NCBI GenBank assembly: GCA_030529445.1
Contig: JAUMWW010000006.1
Coordinates: forward strand, 25,018-89,017
Source of the DNA: Johnsonella sp.
Lineage (GTDB): Bacteria > Bacillota > Clostridia > Lachnospirales > Lachnospiraceae
Length of the DNA: 64,000 nucleotides
Reading direction: 5' to 3'
The notes beneath the pieces are model-generated. The model saw nothing but the letters and a program-made list of their open reading frames with translations. It was not told the origin of the DNA and did no database searches. The position numbers and the translations under genes were made by a program. Numbering within the stretch: position 1 is the stretch's first letter; each line of letters starts with the position of its first letter. Positions 47,290 to 55,961 of the stretch are shown here, piece after piece.

Positions 47290-48645
47290 ATGGAAGAAGA
47301 GATGAGAGCGGAGGCACTTCATCAGCTTGTGGAGGAGAGGAAATACAGAGTGCTCCAGCAGGAGCTTTGCGAGCAGAATGAGGTCGATATTGCGGCGTTT
47401 TTGGATGAGCTCAATGATGAAAAAACATTGATCGTCTTTCGTATGCTTCCGAAGGAGCTGGCTGCCGACGTGTTTACCTGCCTGGAGGTGGAAAAACAGG
47501 AGCATATTATCGAGAGCATCAATGATAAGGAATTGAGCCGCATCATAGAGGATCTCTATCTGGACGATGCCGTGGACATGCTTGAAGAGCTTCCGGCGAG
47601 GGTGGTCAAGCGTGTGCTTAAGAATGCGACTCCGAGCACAAGAAGTTTAATCAACGAATTCTTAAAATATCCGGCGAACTCGGTCGGAAGCATTATGACG
47701 GCGGAGTATATCGGGCTGAGAAAGACGATGACCGTGCGGGAGGCATTTGATTATATCAGGAAACACGGGGTGGATAAGGAGACGATCTATACCTGCTACG
47801 TCATGGATGCGAAGCGCATACTGGAGGGTGTGGTTACGGTAAAGGAGCTCCTGATGAGCCCATATGAAAAAACGATAGAAGAGATCATGGACAGCAGGCT
47901 GATCAAGGCGACCACGACCGATGACAGAGAGGAAGTGGTGGAGATCTTCAATAAATACGATATTCTCGCCTTGCCGGTGGTGGACAGCGAGAACCGCCTG
48001 GTCGGCATCGTTACGATAGACGATATCGTTTATGTTATGAAAGAAGAGGCGACCGAGGACTTTGAGAAGATGGCGGCGATGCTTCCTTCCGAGAAGCCCT
48101 ATCTCAAAACCGGGGTGCTCGAGCTCTCGAGAAACCGCATTGTATGGCTTTTGGTGCTGATGATCAGCGGAATGATTACGGGAGGCATCCTGACGAAGTA
48201 CGAGACCGCATTTGCCGTGCTTCCGCTTCTGGTCACCTTCGTGCCGATGCTGACGGGTACGGGAGGCAATGCCGGAGCGCAGTCCTCGACTCTGGTAATT
48301 CGAGGAATGGCGGTCGGAGAGCTGGAGCCCGGCGATGTGCTTAAGGTGATTCTCAAAGAGGGGGCGGTCTCCATGCTTGTGGGCTTCGTCCTGGGAGCGG
48401 TCAATTTCATCCGCCTGATCCTGATGTATCCGGGGGAATACATGATCTGCCTTACCGTAGTGCTCAGCCTCTTTGCGACGATTATCATGGCAAAAACCGT
48501 AGGAGGGGTGCTTCCCCTGCTGGCAAAGAAGCTTAAGTTTGATCCCGCGATCATGGCTGCTCCGCTGATTACGACGGTCGTGGATGCATTCAGCCTGATT
48601 ATTTATTTTCAGATCGCGATCCGCCTTTTGGACGGAATTTCTTAG
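47290..48645 (+). CDS. mgtE: MgtE magnesium channel/transporter, first paralogue
   Basis: MgtE is a Mg2+ channel gated by its cytosolic domains. The 451-residue protein has the helical MgtE_N domain (about 10-120), two CBS domains (about 125-250) and five membrane helices, with TGTGGNAGAQSSTLVIRGMA in the pore region. The ATG at 47290 follows GGTGG. The open frame upstream would add a non-family N-terminus. A second mgtE begins 15 bases after the stop. Confidence 0.94.
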   Translation: MEEEMRAEALHQLVEERKYRVLQQELCEQNEVDIAAFLDELNDEKTLIVFRMLPKELAADVFTCLEVEKQEHIIESINDKELSRIIEDLYLDDAVDMLEELPARVVKRVLKNATPSTRSLINEFLKYPANSVGSIMTAEYIGLRKTMTVREAFDYIRKHGVDKETIYTCYVMDAKRILEGVVTVKELLMSPYEKTIEEIMDSRLIKATTTDDREEVVEIFNKYDILALPVVDSENRLVGIVTIDDIVYVMKEEATEDFEKMAAMLPSEKPYLKTGVLELSRNRIVWLLVLMISGMITGGILTKYETAFAVLPLLVTFVPMLTGTGGNAGAQSSTLVIRGMAVGELEPGDVLKVILKEGAVSMLVGFVLGAVNFIRLILMYPGEYMICLTVVLSLFATIIMAKTVGGVLPLLAKKLKFDPAIMAAPLITTVVDAFSLIIYFQIAIRLLDGIS

Positions 48646-48660
48646 AAAGGGGGGAGTTTG

Positions 48661-50010
48661 ATGGAAGAAAACAGGATAAGAGAAGAGCTCCTCGTCTTTT
48701 TGAAGAATAAGGATTACAGAAGCCTGAAAAAAATGCTGATCGAGATGAATGAAGCGGATATAGCGGAATTTATCGATGAGCTGGATTCGGAAAAAGGAAG
48801 TCTGGTATTCAGACTCCTGCCTAAGAGTCTTGCCGCCGATGCATTTGCCTGCCTGGAGGCGGAGCAGCAGGAAAATATTATCGCGAGCATGAGCGATACC
48901 GAGATCGGCTATATCATAGAAAATCTTTATGTGGATGATGCCGTAGACATGCTGGAGGAGCTTCCTTCCGCCCTGGTCAGCCGTGTGCTCGAGCATGCCA
49001 CGGAGGTGACGAGGAAGCAGATCAACGAGATTTTGCAATATCCCGATAATTCCGCCGGAAGCATTATGACGGTTGAGTATATCGGCTTGAAAAAGACGAT
49101 GACGGTCAAGGAAGCATTTGATTATATCAGGAAGTACGGTACCGAAAAGGAGACAATTTATACCTGCTATGTAATGGGAGACCATAGAATATTGGAGGGC
49201 GTGGTAACGGTCAAGGAGCTTTTGATGAATCCCTATGATGTGCTGATCGAGGAAATCATGGATACGAGGATCATTAAAGCCGAAACGACGGACGACAGAG
49301 AGGATATCGTAGATCTCTTCAATAAATACGGCTTTCTCTCCCTTCCCGTGGTGGATCACGAAAACCGTCTGGTCGGCATTGTCACGATAGATGATGCGAT
49401 GGATGTCATGGAGGAAGAGGATACGGAGGACTTCGAGAAGATGGCGGCGATGAGCCCTTCGGAAAAGCCCTATCTGAAGACGAGCATACTCGTGCTCGCC
49501 AAAAACCGTATTGCATGGCTGCTGATCCTCATGCTCAGCTCGATGATAACGGGAGCGATTCTTTCGAAGTATGAAGTTGCGTTTGCAGCGCTCCCCCTTC
49601 TCGTATCCTTTATTCCGATGCTGACGGATACGGGAGGAAATGCCGGTTCACAGTCTTCGACAATGGTGATTCGAGGAATGGCGGTGGGAGAGATAGAACC
49701 CGGAGATATTCTGAAAATACTTTGGAAGGAATTCAGAGTCGCGATCATTGTGGGGAGCATTCTTGCGGGAGTTAATTTTATCAAGGTAATTATGCAGTAT
49801 CCCGGAAACTATATGATCGGAATTACCGTCGCAGCGAGCCTCTTTGCAACCGTGGTACTGGCAAATCTGGTCGGAGGCTTCCTGCCGGTTTTGGCAAAAA
49901 AACTGAATTTCGATCCGGCGATCATGGCATCGCCTTTGATCAGCACATTGGTCGATGCGATGAGTCTGATGATTTATTTCAGTCTGGCAATGCGTCTTTT
50001 GCATTTATAA
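48661..50010 (+). CDS. mgtE: MgtE magnesium channel/transporter, second paralogue
   Basis: This 449-residue protein has the same MgtE_N, CBS-CBS and five-helix layout as its neighbour, with TDTGGNAGSQSSTMVIRGMA in the pore region. Similarity at matching positions is high throughout, so the pair arose by tandem duplication. GGGGGGAG precedes the ATG at 48661; the TTG just before it is not needed. MgtE works as a homodimer, so a heterodimer is possible. Confidence 0.94.
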   Translation: MEENRIREELLVFLKNKDYRSLKKMLIEMNEADIAEFIDELDSEKGSLVFRLLPKSLAADAFACLEAEQQENIIASMSDTEIGYIIENLYVDDAVDMLEELPSALVSRVLEHATEVTRKQINEILQYPDNSAGSIMTVEYIGLKKTMTVKEAFDYIRKYGTEKETIYTCYVMGDHRILEGVVTVKELLMNPYDVLIEEIMDTRIIKAETTDDREDIVDLFNKYGFLSLPVVDHENRLVGIVTIDDAMDVMEEEDTEDFEKMAAMSPSEKPYLKTSILVLAKNRIAWLLILMLSSMITGAILSKYEVAFAALPLLVSFIPMLTDTGGNAGSQSSTMVIRGMAVGEIEPGDILKILWKEFRVAIIVGSILAGVNFIKVIMQYPGNYMIGITVAASLFATVVLANLVGGFLPVLAKKLNFDPAIMASPLISTLVDAMSLMIYFSLAMRLLHL

Positions 50011-50109
50011 AATAATCTCTGAATACTATCCTTTCGGGTAGGGCAAAGAGATATTGTTTTTGCTATTGTAAGAAAGAAGAGATGAAAATGCATATTTTCA
50101 AGTAAACGA

Positions 50110-50128
50110 TATTTCGATTCGAAATATA
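50110..50128 (+). promoter_or_regulatory. 19-bp perfect palindrome before the lipoprotein gene
   Basis: ATATTTCGA-T-TCGAAATAT is a 9-base inverted repeat around one base, the size of a dimeric repressor operator. It lies 67 bases before the lipoprotein start. Confidence 0.5.
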
Positions 50129-50195
50129 TTCGGCATTTTATCGAAAACGCTTTCTTCAAAAGAGGGCAATAAACAATATAAAGGAGGGTTATTTT

Positions 50196-50627
50196 ATGAA
50201 AAAGCTGTTTGGTATCATAATGATTGCGGCGATGTTCGTTCTGGCGGCATGCGGCGGAGGATCTTCCAAAGAGAAGACCTATGTGGATGATGTGGGAACG
50301 GTAGTGAAGGTTACCTATAAGGGGGATACGCTTCTGCATGTTTTGACCACAGCGACCTCCACTTTGGCCGATTACGGATATTCTTCCAAAGAGGAGGCGG
50401 AGGAAGATCTGAAGGATTCCATCGTTGATTTATCGGAGGAAGGGGTCGAGTATAATGTAGAGGTCAAGGATGAAGAGATCATTATGACGATCAATATGGA
50501 TGTCGCGAAGATGATCGAAGCGAATCCGGAAGAGGTAAAGGAAGCCTTGGAGATTGATCCCGAAAATCCCAGTTTTAAAAAGTTTGAAGAAGCCTTATTA
50601 AAAGAGGGATATAAGGAAAAGAAATAG
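50196..50627 (+). CDS. DUF1307 (YehR-like) lipoprotein
   Basis: The 143-residue precursor has a lipoprotein signal ending in the lipobox LAAC, with the modified cysteine at residue 19. The mature part contains VTYKGDTLLHVLTT and SSKEEAEEDLKDS, resembling the DUF1307/YehR family of unknown function. AAAGGAGGG precedes the ATG. It is a single gene with a possible operator upstream and a strong terminator downstream. Confidence 0.75.
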   Translation: MKKLFGIIMIAAMFVLAACGGGSSKEKTYVDDVGTVVKVTYKGDTLLHVLTTATSTLADYGYSSKEEAEEDLKDSIVDLSEEGVEYNVEVKDEEIIMTINMDVAKMIEANPEEVKEALEIDPENPSFKKFEEALLKEGYKEKK

Positions 50628-50658
50628 GAGGGGAGTGGATATATTGCGGTTAGAGTGG

Positions 50659-50692
50659 GCGGCATGGTCTGAAGATCATGCCGCTTTTTTTC
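50659..50692 (+). terminator. Terminator of the lipoprotein gene
   Basis: GCGGCATG pairs with CATGCCGC around a ten-base loop, followed by seven T. Confidence 0.92.
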
Positions 50693-50763
50693 TGCCGAGA
50701 GCCGGATGAAAATGCCCTGATTTTGAAAAAAGAAACACAATATATAAGTTTATATCGGAATAG

Positions 50764-50793
50764 TTGATATTTTCAGGTGATTTAATCTATAAT
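50764..50793 (+). promoter_or_regulatory. Promoter for the ATC-hydrolase-family gene
   Basis: TTGATA (50764-50769), 18 bases, TATAAT (50788-50793). The leader of about 165 bases holds a short ORF. Confidence 0.65.
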
Positions 50794-50886
50794 ATGATAT
50801 AGAACAAAGATAAATTGCAATGAATTAAAGCTCCGAATAAGGGAAGAAAATGTTGAGATACCTGAAAACAAAGGAGAAGGGAGGAT

Positions 50887-50970
50887 ATGGGTTGTGATAT
50901 TTTGATTGTCAATGCAAAGAAAAGATCAGGGAAGGCGCTGATTTGCGATAGAGAGGAGAGGAGAAAATGA
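50887..50970 (+). CDS. Possible 27-residue leader ORF coupled to the ATC-hydrolase-family gene
   Basis: The ORF encodes MGCDILIVNAKKRSGKALIC plus seven further residues and stops in an ATGA overlap with the next gene. AAAGGAG sits ten bases before its ATG, with GGGAGG just upstream. The overlap suggests translational coupling. It has no recognisable family and could be chance. Confidence 0.4.
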   Translation: MGCDILIVNAKKRSGKALICDREERRK

Positions 50971-51551
50971 AATTCAAAGAGTTTTATGCTTCGTGTCCGG
51001 AGGCGAATATTTTAAATCATTTGGATGAAGCATATGAAAAAAAGATGCATGCTTTAATCCGAGAACTGGATCGCGGGGAATGGACCGAGAATCAGAAAAA
51101 GAGGCAGAAAAGCAGTATACTTCCGAATATCGCATTATATAAAGTTTTTATGGAATACGGAATAGAAAAAGGCAGAGCGAGAGAGCTGGTAAGGGAAAGA
51201 GCTTATGAGAGAGCCGGAAAACTCCACAATATACTGAAATCTTTCTTTCGTATTCCCGGATTTCCGAAAGCATTTCGGCATTTGATGAATAAGGGAATGA
51301 AGAGCGGGGAGATCTGGAAAAGCGAGGTTCTTTCGGATGATGCTGCAAGCTATGCGGTGGATATCCATAAATGTCTATGGGCGGATACCTGTGCGTATTT
51401 TGGCTGTCCGGAGCTTTGCGAGGTGTTTTGCTTAAGCGACCATATCGTATTCGGAAACATAGACAAAATGGAGTTTCAAAGAAGTGAGACTCTCGGAATG
51501 GCAGGAAATAAATGCGATTTTCATTTTTATTTTAAAGAAAAAGCAAAGTAA
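50967..51551 (+). CDS. L-2-amino-thiazoline-4-carboxylate hydrolase family protein
   Basis: The 194-residue protein ends with the family block KCLWADTCAYFGCPELCEVF and FQRSETLGMAGNKCDFHF, which carries the conserved cysteines and the RSETL motif of ATC-hydrolase-family proteins. The named reaction opens 2-amino-thiazoline-4-carboxylate to a cysteine precursor, but most family members are uncharacterised. It is followed by a small membrane protein and a D-cysteine desulfhydrase-like gene, so a sulfur amino acid role is plausible. Confidence 0.8.
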   Translation: MKFKEFYASCPEANILNHLDEAYEKKMHALIRELDRGEWTENQKKRQKSSILPNIALYKVFMEYGIEKGRARELVRERAYERAGKLHNILKSFFRIPGFPKAFRHLMNKGMKSGEIWKSEVLSDDAASYAVDIHKCLWADTCAYFGCPELCEVFCLSDHIVFGNIDKMEFQRSETLGMAGNKCDFHFYFKEKAK

Positions 51552-51599
51552 AACATCTGCCGCAGGCAGAAAAGAAAACTAACCAAAAGGAGAATCAGG

Positions 51600-51824
51600 A
51601 TGATACCTATTTATGTCGAAGCAGTTCCCGTAGTATTGCTGCCGCTGGTTGTCGCAGCTCCCGTGTTTTTTGGGGTGAAAAAGACGCTGCTGAGAAACGA
51701 TGTTCCAACCTATAGACCGGGGCCGACCCCGAAACGCTTACTGGCATTGTTGATCATATTATGCAGCTACGCACTTCCCTGTGCGGTCCTCTATCATTTC
51801 CTGATCGATAAAATCTGGTGGTAG
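51600..51824 (+). CDS. Small membrane protein with two helices
   Basis: The 74-residue protein has two hydrophobic helices (about 7-25 and 45-68) joined by a Pro-rich basic loop DVPTYRPGPTPKR. AAAAGGAG before the ATG supports translation. No family is recognised. It sits 48 bases after the ATC-hydrolase-family gene and could act with it. Confidence 0.6.
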   Translation: MIPIYVEAVPVVLLPLVVAAPVFFGVKKTLLRNDVPTYRPGPTPKRLLALLIILCSYALPCAVLYHFLIDKIWW

Positions 51825-51946
51825 GAAGCAGGTGCTTTTGCATATGAGCCGGATCGGATCCTTTACAAAGGAAGCGGAAGGTTTATAATGATTTCAGGGT
51901 TTTCTTTTATTTTTAAAATAAAGCAGATTTTGGAAAGGAGTTTATG

Positions 51947-53047
51947 ATGGATAGGAATAAAGAGGGGGATTTTTCTTCCGAAAAGTCAGATAATCGGGAT
52001 ATTCAAAGTGTAAGGAGATCTTTAGCCAAGCTGCCGAAGGCAGAGCTCGGGTTTTTCCCGACTCCGTTTTACAAGCTGAACAATCTTTCTGAAAAACTCG
52101 GCGTGGAGCTCTATATCAAGAGAGATGATTTTACGGGCGCCAGTCTCTTCGGAGGAAATAAGATCCGGAAGCTGGAATATCTGATCGGAGATGCGAAGAA
52201 AAAGGGAGCGGAGTATGTATTTACCTTCGGAGCTACGCAGTCCAACCATGCGATGCAGACCGTATGCTCCTGCAACAGGCTAGGAATCAAGCCGGTGCTT
52301 TATCTGGTGGCGATCGTGAAGCCGGACGAAGAGGATCTTCGCTCCAACCTGCTCCTGGATAAGATACTGGGGGCGGAGATGCATATCATCGAGCCGGAGG
52401 AAGGAGAGAGCGAGGCGGAGGCTTCGGAGCGCGCCCTGCGGCTTGCGAGAGAGCATATGAAAAGACTGGAGGAGCAGAATCACATCTGTTATGAGATTCC
52501 CATGGGGGGAGCGAGCGAGGTGGGTTCGACCGGATTCATCGAGGGGTATATTGAGCTGGAGGAGCAGATGAGGGCGCTCGGGATCAAGGCGGACTATATC
52601 TTCCATGCGACGGGAACCGGAGGAACGATGGCAGGCATTCAGGCGGGAAGAAAGCTCCTTTCGTCGGAATGCAGGGTGATTTCGATAGAGGTCGGCGTAA
52701 AAAAGGACGATTATGCGAAGAAGACCGCGGAGCTTGCCAATAAGAGTTTGGATCTGATCGGTGCAAAGGAAGTGCGCGTTTTAGCGAAGGAAGATATCCA
52801 CACGGACGGAAATTATTATCTTCCGGGCTATGAGATTCCGAACGAGTCATCCAGCCAGGCGATCAGGATGCTTGCAAAGGAAGAGGGCTTATTCATCGAT
52901 CCCGTATATACGGGAAAGGCTTTCGCGGGCATGTTGGATTATATCGAGAGCGGGAAGATAGCTCCCAAAAGCACGGTGGTGTTCTGGCATACGGGAGGAG
53001 CGACGGGGCTCTTTGCGGAAAAGCAGATACTGGGCGATTTGGTATAA
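51947..53047 (+). CDS. D-cysteine desulfhydrase / ACC deaminase family PLP enzyme
   Basis: The 366-residue fold-II PLP enzyme has the PLP lysine in GGNKIRKLEY, the ATQSNH motif and the C-terminal VVFWHTGGATGLF. Family members release sulfide, ammonia and pyruvate from D-cysteine, or deaminate aminocyclopropane carboxylate. The second ATG at 51947 is chosen because the first is only three bases from AAGGAG. The N-terminal 20 residues are polar and not conserved. Specificity is not settled. Confidence 0.88.
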   Translation: MDRNKEGDFSSEKSDNRDIQSVRRSLAKLPKAELGFFPTPFYKLNNLSEKLGVELYIKRDDFTGASLFGGNKIRKLEYLIGDAKKKGAEYVFTFGATQSNHAMQTVCSCNRLGIKPVLYLVAIVKPDEEDLRSNLLLDKILGAEMHIIEPEEGESEAEASERALRLAREHMKRLEEQNHICYEIPMGGASEVGSTGFIEGYIELEEQMRALGIKADYIFHATGTGGTMAGIQAGRKLLSSECRVISIEVGVKKDDYAKKTAELANKSLDLIGAKEVRVLAKEDIHTDGNYYLPGYEIPNESSSQAIRMLAKEEGLFIDPVYTGKAFAGMLDYIESGKIAPKSTVVFWHTGGATGLFAEKQILGDLV

Positions 53048-53057
53048 ATAAAGAACA

Positions 53058-53151
53058 GCAAGAACAGCGATTCTTGCAGGCAGGGCTGAAGGCGGGAAGG
53101 AGCTGCCCGAAAAGCGGGGCTGAGGGGGCGTAAAATCCGGCGCCCCTTCCC
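53058..53151 (+). other. GC-rich folded intergenic segment
   Basis: A hairpin GCAAGAA / TTCTTGC (53058-53077) precedes a three-way arrangement. GGGAAGG (53094-53100) pairs with CCTTCCC (53145-53151), enclosing CCCG-AAAA-GCGGG and GGCG / CGCC hairpins. It may end the dcyD-like transcript or be a small RNA. No T-run follows directly. Confidence 0.4.
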
Positions 53152-53233
53152 AACCTCGGCTTGGTATAAGTTTTATCTCGGGGCATCGCCGCCGGACGAA
53201 TGCAATGCGCGTTTTCTTTTTATTTGCAATATA

Positions 53234-53262
53234 TTGACAAGATTTCATTCTTCTGCTATGAT
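53234..53262 (+). promoter_or_regulatory. Promoter of the infC-rpmI-rplT operon
   Basis: TTGACA (53234-53239), 17 bases, TATGAT (53257-53262) with TGC before it, an extended -10. Confidence 0.8.
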
Positions 53263-53268
53263 ATCAGC

Positions 53269-53411
53269 GTTGTAATTTTCAGGAAAGCAGGTTCGCCTCA
53301 CCTCGGCATTGAAATGACCCGGGTTCATAGTTGGATATGTTTTAATGCAGTTTTGCATTGGAGTGTAGAATTCTTATGGCGGATAGTTTTTCTATCGGCT
53401 GTTTTTATTTT
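53269..53411 (+). promoter_or_regulatory. L20-type leader with attenuator hairpin
   Basis: The leader between the promoter and infC contains the hairpin AATGCA-GTTT-TGCATT (53344-53359). It ends with a terminator: GATAG / CTATC extended by GGC / GCT, followed by GTTTTTATTTTAT (53378-53411). In Bacillus, ribosomal protein L20 controls this operon through such a leader by premature termination. The same mechanism is inferred here from position and terminator. Confidence 0.7.
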
Positions 53412-53464
53412 ATAGCAATATAAAATAAAACTTAAAAACATAAAAAAGACGGAGGTATACGACA

Positions 53465-53974
53465 ATTAGCGAATTATTGATTAACGAACAGATCAGAGCA
53501 AAGGAGGTTCGTCTGGTAGGCGAGGATGGAGAGCAGCTCGGCATAGTACCCTTGGCAGCTGCATTAAAAAATGCCGAAGATGAAGGCAAGGATCTGGTGC
53601 TTATTGCTCCTACAGCTAAGCCGCCGGTCTGCAAGATTATTGATTACGGTAAATATCGTTATGAGCTTGCAAGAAGAGATAAGGAAGCCAAAAAGAAACA
53701 AAAAACTATTGAAGTTAAGGAAGTTCGTTTATCACCGAATATTGACACTAATGATCTCAATACCAAAATCGGCTCAGCCAGAAAATTTTTGGAAAAGGGC
53801 AATAAGGTAAAGCTGACCTTGCGTTTCCGCGGAAGAGAGATGGCAAGGATGAGCAAATCCAAATACATACTGGATGATTTTGCCGAGGCGCTCAAGGATA
53901 TTGCAGTTATCGACAAGCCCTCGAAAGCCGAAGGAAGAAGCCTGATTATGTTTTTATCAGCGAAAAAGGCATAA
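53465..53974 (+). CDS. infC: Translation initiation factor IF-3 with ATT start codon
   Basis: IF-3 checks start-codon pairing and keeps ribosomal subunits apart. The 169-residue protein reads (M)[16 protein letters not shown] from an ATT at 53465, with GGAGG at 53451-53455. An ATT start preceding a serine codon matches Bacillus infC, whose rare start allows IF-3 to limit its own synthesis. A TTG four codons later would remove conserved residues. rpmI and rplT follow in the usual order. Confidence 0.95.
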   Translation: MSELLINEQIRAKEVRLVGEDGEQLGIVPLAAALKNAEDEGKDLVLIAPTAKPPVCKIIDYGKYRYELARRDKEAKKKQKTIEVKEVRLSPNIDTNDLNTKIGSARKFLEKGNKVKLTLRFRGREMARMSKSKYILDDFAEALKDIAVIDKPSKAEGRSLIMFLSAKKA

Positions 53975-54008
53975 TTGCCAAATAAAGATAATCATTAAGG
54001 AGGACGTC

Positions 54009-54206
54009 ATGCCAAAGATCAAGACAAGCAGAGCGGCAGCGAAGCGTTTCAAAAAAACAGGAACAGGAAAGCTTGTGAGAAATAAAGCTTATAAATCACA
54101 CATCTTAACTAAGAAGTCAACCAAGAGAAAAAGAAATCTTAGAAAAGATATAATTACCGATGCAAGCAATGCAAAGGTTATGAAGAAGATTTTACCCTAT
54201 CTATAA
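54009..54206 (+). CDS. rpmI: 50S ribosomal protein L35
   Basis: The 65-residue basic protein has the family motifs [20 protein letters not shown] near the start and [16 protein letters not shown] in the centre. AAGGAGG precedes the ATG. It lies between infC (34 bases) and rplT (28 bases). Confidence 0.98.
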   Translation: MPKIKTSRAAAKRFKKTGTGKLVRNKAYKSHILTKKSTKRKRNLRKDIITDASNAKVMKKILPYL

Positions 54207-54234
54207 GTTGATCAGTTAAGGAGGAAGATACGAA

Positions 54235-54591
54235 ATGGCAAGAGTAAAGGGCGGATTAAACGCTAGAAAGAAACATAATAGAGTATTGAAATTAGCCAAG
54301 GGATACAGAGGCGCGCGTTCCAAGCAGTACAGAATTGCAAAGCAGTCCGTGATGAGAGCGCTGGCAAATTCTTATTCGGGAAGAAAAGAGAGAAAGAGAC
54401 AGTTCAGACAGCTTTGGATCGCACGTATCAATGCTGCGGCAAGAATGAACGGTTTAAGCTATTCAAGACTGATGAACGGGCTTAAGCTTGCAAATATCGA
54501 GATGAACAGGAAAATGCTCGCGGAGCTTGCGGTTCATGATGTGGAGGCATTTACCAAGCTTGTAGAGGCGGCAAAGGCGAAGCTTGCATAA
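54235..54591 (+). CDS. rplT: 50S ribosomal protein L20
   Basis: The 118-residue protein has the family core [20 protein letters not shown] and ends SYSRLMNGL and the [10 protein letters not shown] region. Besides its ribosomal role, L20 is the known repressor of this operon in Firmicutes and would act on the leader upstream of infC. A terminator follows 22 bases after the stop. Confidence 0.98.
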   Translation: MARVKGGLNARKKHNRVLKLAKGYRGARSKQYRIAKQSVMRALANSYSGRKERKRQFRQLWIARINAAARMNGLSYSRLMNGLKLANIEMNRKMLAELAVHDVEAFTKLVEAAKAKLA

Positions 54592-54613
54592 GAGCAATGA
54601 AAAAAAGATCAAG

Positions 54614-54655
54614 AAGGATGCGAAGAAATAAGAATTTCATTTGCATCCTTTTTTA
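54614..54655 (+). terminator. Terminator of the infC operon
   Basis: AAGGATGC (54614-54621) pairs with GCATCCTT (54643-54650), with an inner GAAAT / ATTTC helix and a T-run. Confidence 0.85.
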
Positions 54656-54756
54656 TTATGCAGAGAAAAAGGATTGGATTTGCAGGGATTATATTATAGA
54701 ATTGATGGGAATCAAGAGGATGCCGGGAAATGAGTCCCGAAAGGAAAGAGGAAAAG

Positions 54757-55899
54757 ATGAAGATTCTGATCGCGATGGATTCTTTTAAGGGAAGCTTAAG
54801 TTCGAGAGCTGCGGGAGAAGCGGCAAAGAGAGGGATTCAGAGAGTGTATAAGGATGCGCAGATTACCGTGAGGGCACTTGCGGACGGAGGAGAGGGGACG
54901 CTGGATGCGCTGGTATCGGGCATGGGAGCAAGATATGAGAGGATGAAGGCAAGCAATCCGCTGGGGAAAGAAATAAACGTGAAATACGGGATCTCGGAAT
55001 CGAAAAAAACCGCAATCATAGAAATGGCGGAGGCGGCGGGGCTCACTTTATTGAAGGAAGAAGAGAAAAATCCGCTCTATACGACGACTTACGGGGTCGG
55101 GGAGATGATCCGGGATGCGATAAGCAAAGGATGCAGAAAATTTATCATAGGAATCGGAGGAAGCGCAAGCAATGACGGGGGAGCGGGGATGCTCCGGGCG
55201 CTCGGCTATCGCCTTCGTGACAAGAGGGGAGGAGAGATTCCTTTCGGTGCGATAGGATTGCAAGATCTTGATGAGATAGAGGATAAGGAGGCGCTTGCGG
55301 AGCTTAAGGAATGCAGCTTTCGCATCGCCTGTGATGTTGCCAATCCCCTATGCGGAGAAAATGGATGCAGCGAGGTTTATGCTCCGCAAAAAGGAGCGGA
55401 TAAAGCGGCGCTTAAAAAAATGGATCTCTGGCTGCTTCGTTATGCAAAAAAAGTAAAAAAGCTGTGTCCGCACGCGGATCCCGATTATCCGGGTGCGGGA
55501 GCCGCCGGCGGTTTGGGCTTTGCATTCTTAAGCTTTATGAATGCCAAGCTGGTTCCAGGAATAGAGATCGTGATGGAAGAGAGCGGACTGCTGGAAGAGA
55601 TCCGGGATGCCGACCTCATCATCACGGGAGAGGGAAGACTGGACGGGCAGTCCCTGATGGGAAAGGCACCGATCGGCATTGCAGGGAGAGCAAAGCGTTT
55701 CGGAAAAAAGGTGATCGCTTTTGCGGGATGCTTGGGAGAGGATGCAGAGCTTTGCAACCGATACGGAATCGATGCGTTTTTTCCCATCCTCCGGGATATC
55801 GCAAACAGGGAGGAAGCGATGAAGGAAGAGAATGCGGCAAGAAACATGGCTTCGGCGGCAGAGCAGGCATTCCGGCTGATTAAGCTGTTTGGAGATTAA
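54757..55899 (+). CDS. glxK: Glycerate kinase (GlxK/GarK family)
   Basis: The 380-residue enzyme phosphorylates glycerate with ATP. It begins KILIAMDSFKGSLSSRAAGEA, has GIGGSASNDGGAGML near residue 130 and ends with LIITGEGRLDGQSLMGKAP, all family landmarks. AGGAAAGAGG supports the ATG at 54757 over an earlier in-frame ATG. It stands alone between the infC terminator and the promoter region of the next operon. Confidence 0.93.
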   Translation: MKILIAMDSFKGSLSSRAAGEAAKRGIQRVYKDAQITVRALADGGEGTLDALVSGMGARYERMKASNPLGKEINVKYGISESKKTAIIEMAEAAGLTLLKEEEKNPLYTTTYGVGEMIRDAISKGCRKFIIGIGGSASNDGGAGMLRALGYRLRDKRGGEIPFGAIGLQDLDEIEDKEALAELKECSFRIACDVANPLCGENGCSEVYAPQKGADKAALKKMDLWLLRYAKKVKKLCPHADPDYPGAGAAGGLGFAFLSFMNAKLVPGIEIVMEESGLLEEIRDADLIITGEGRLDGQSLMGKAPIGIAGRAKRFGKKVIAFAGCLGEDAELCNRYGIDAFFPILRDIANREEAMKEENAARNMASAAEQAFRLIKLFGD

Positions 55900-55922
55900 A
55901 TTTTTATAAAAAATTAAGGAAA

Positions 55923-55955
55923 ATCTTAAGCCAATCTTACGAAGGATCTTATAGA
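55923..55955 (+). promoter_or_regulatory. Triple ATCTTA direct repeat and -10 before the lipid-type operon
   Basis: ATCTTA occurs at 55923, 55934 and 55946, spaced 11 and 12 bases, with TATAGA overlapping the last copy as a possible -10 and no good -35. Direct repeats at about one helical turn are typical binding sites of OmpR/PhoB-type response regulators that activate promoters with weak -35 elements. Confidence 0.5.
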
Positions 55956-55961
55956 ATACGA

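Noticed and set aside
47662..49359. Minus-strand open frame of 565 codons opposite the mgtE genes
   Set aside because: Both mgtE genes are certain; the His/Arg-rich translation is the typical antisense shadow.
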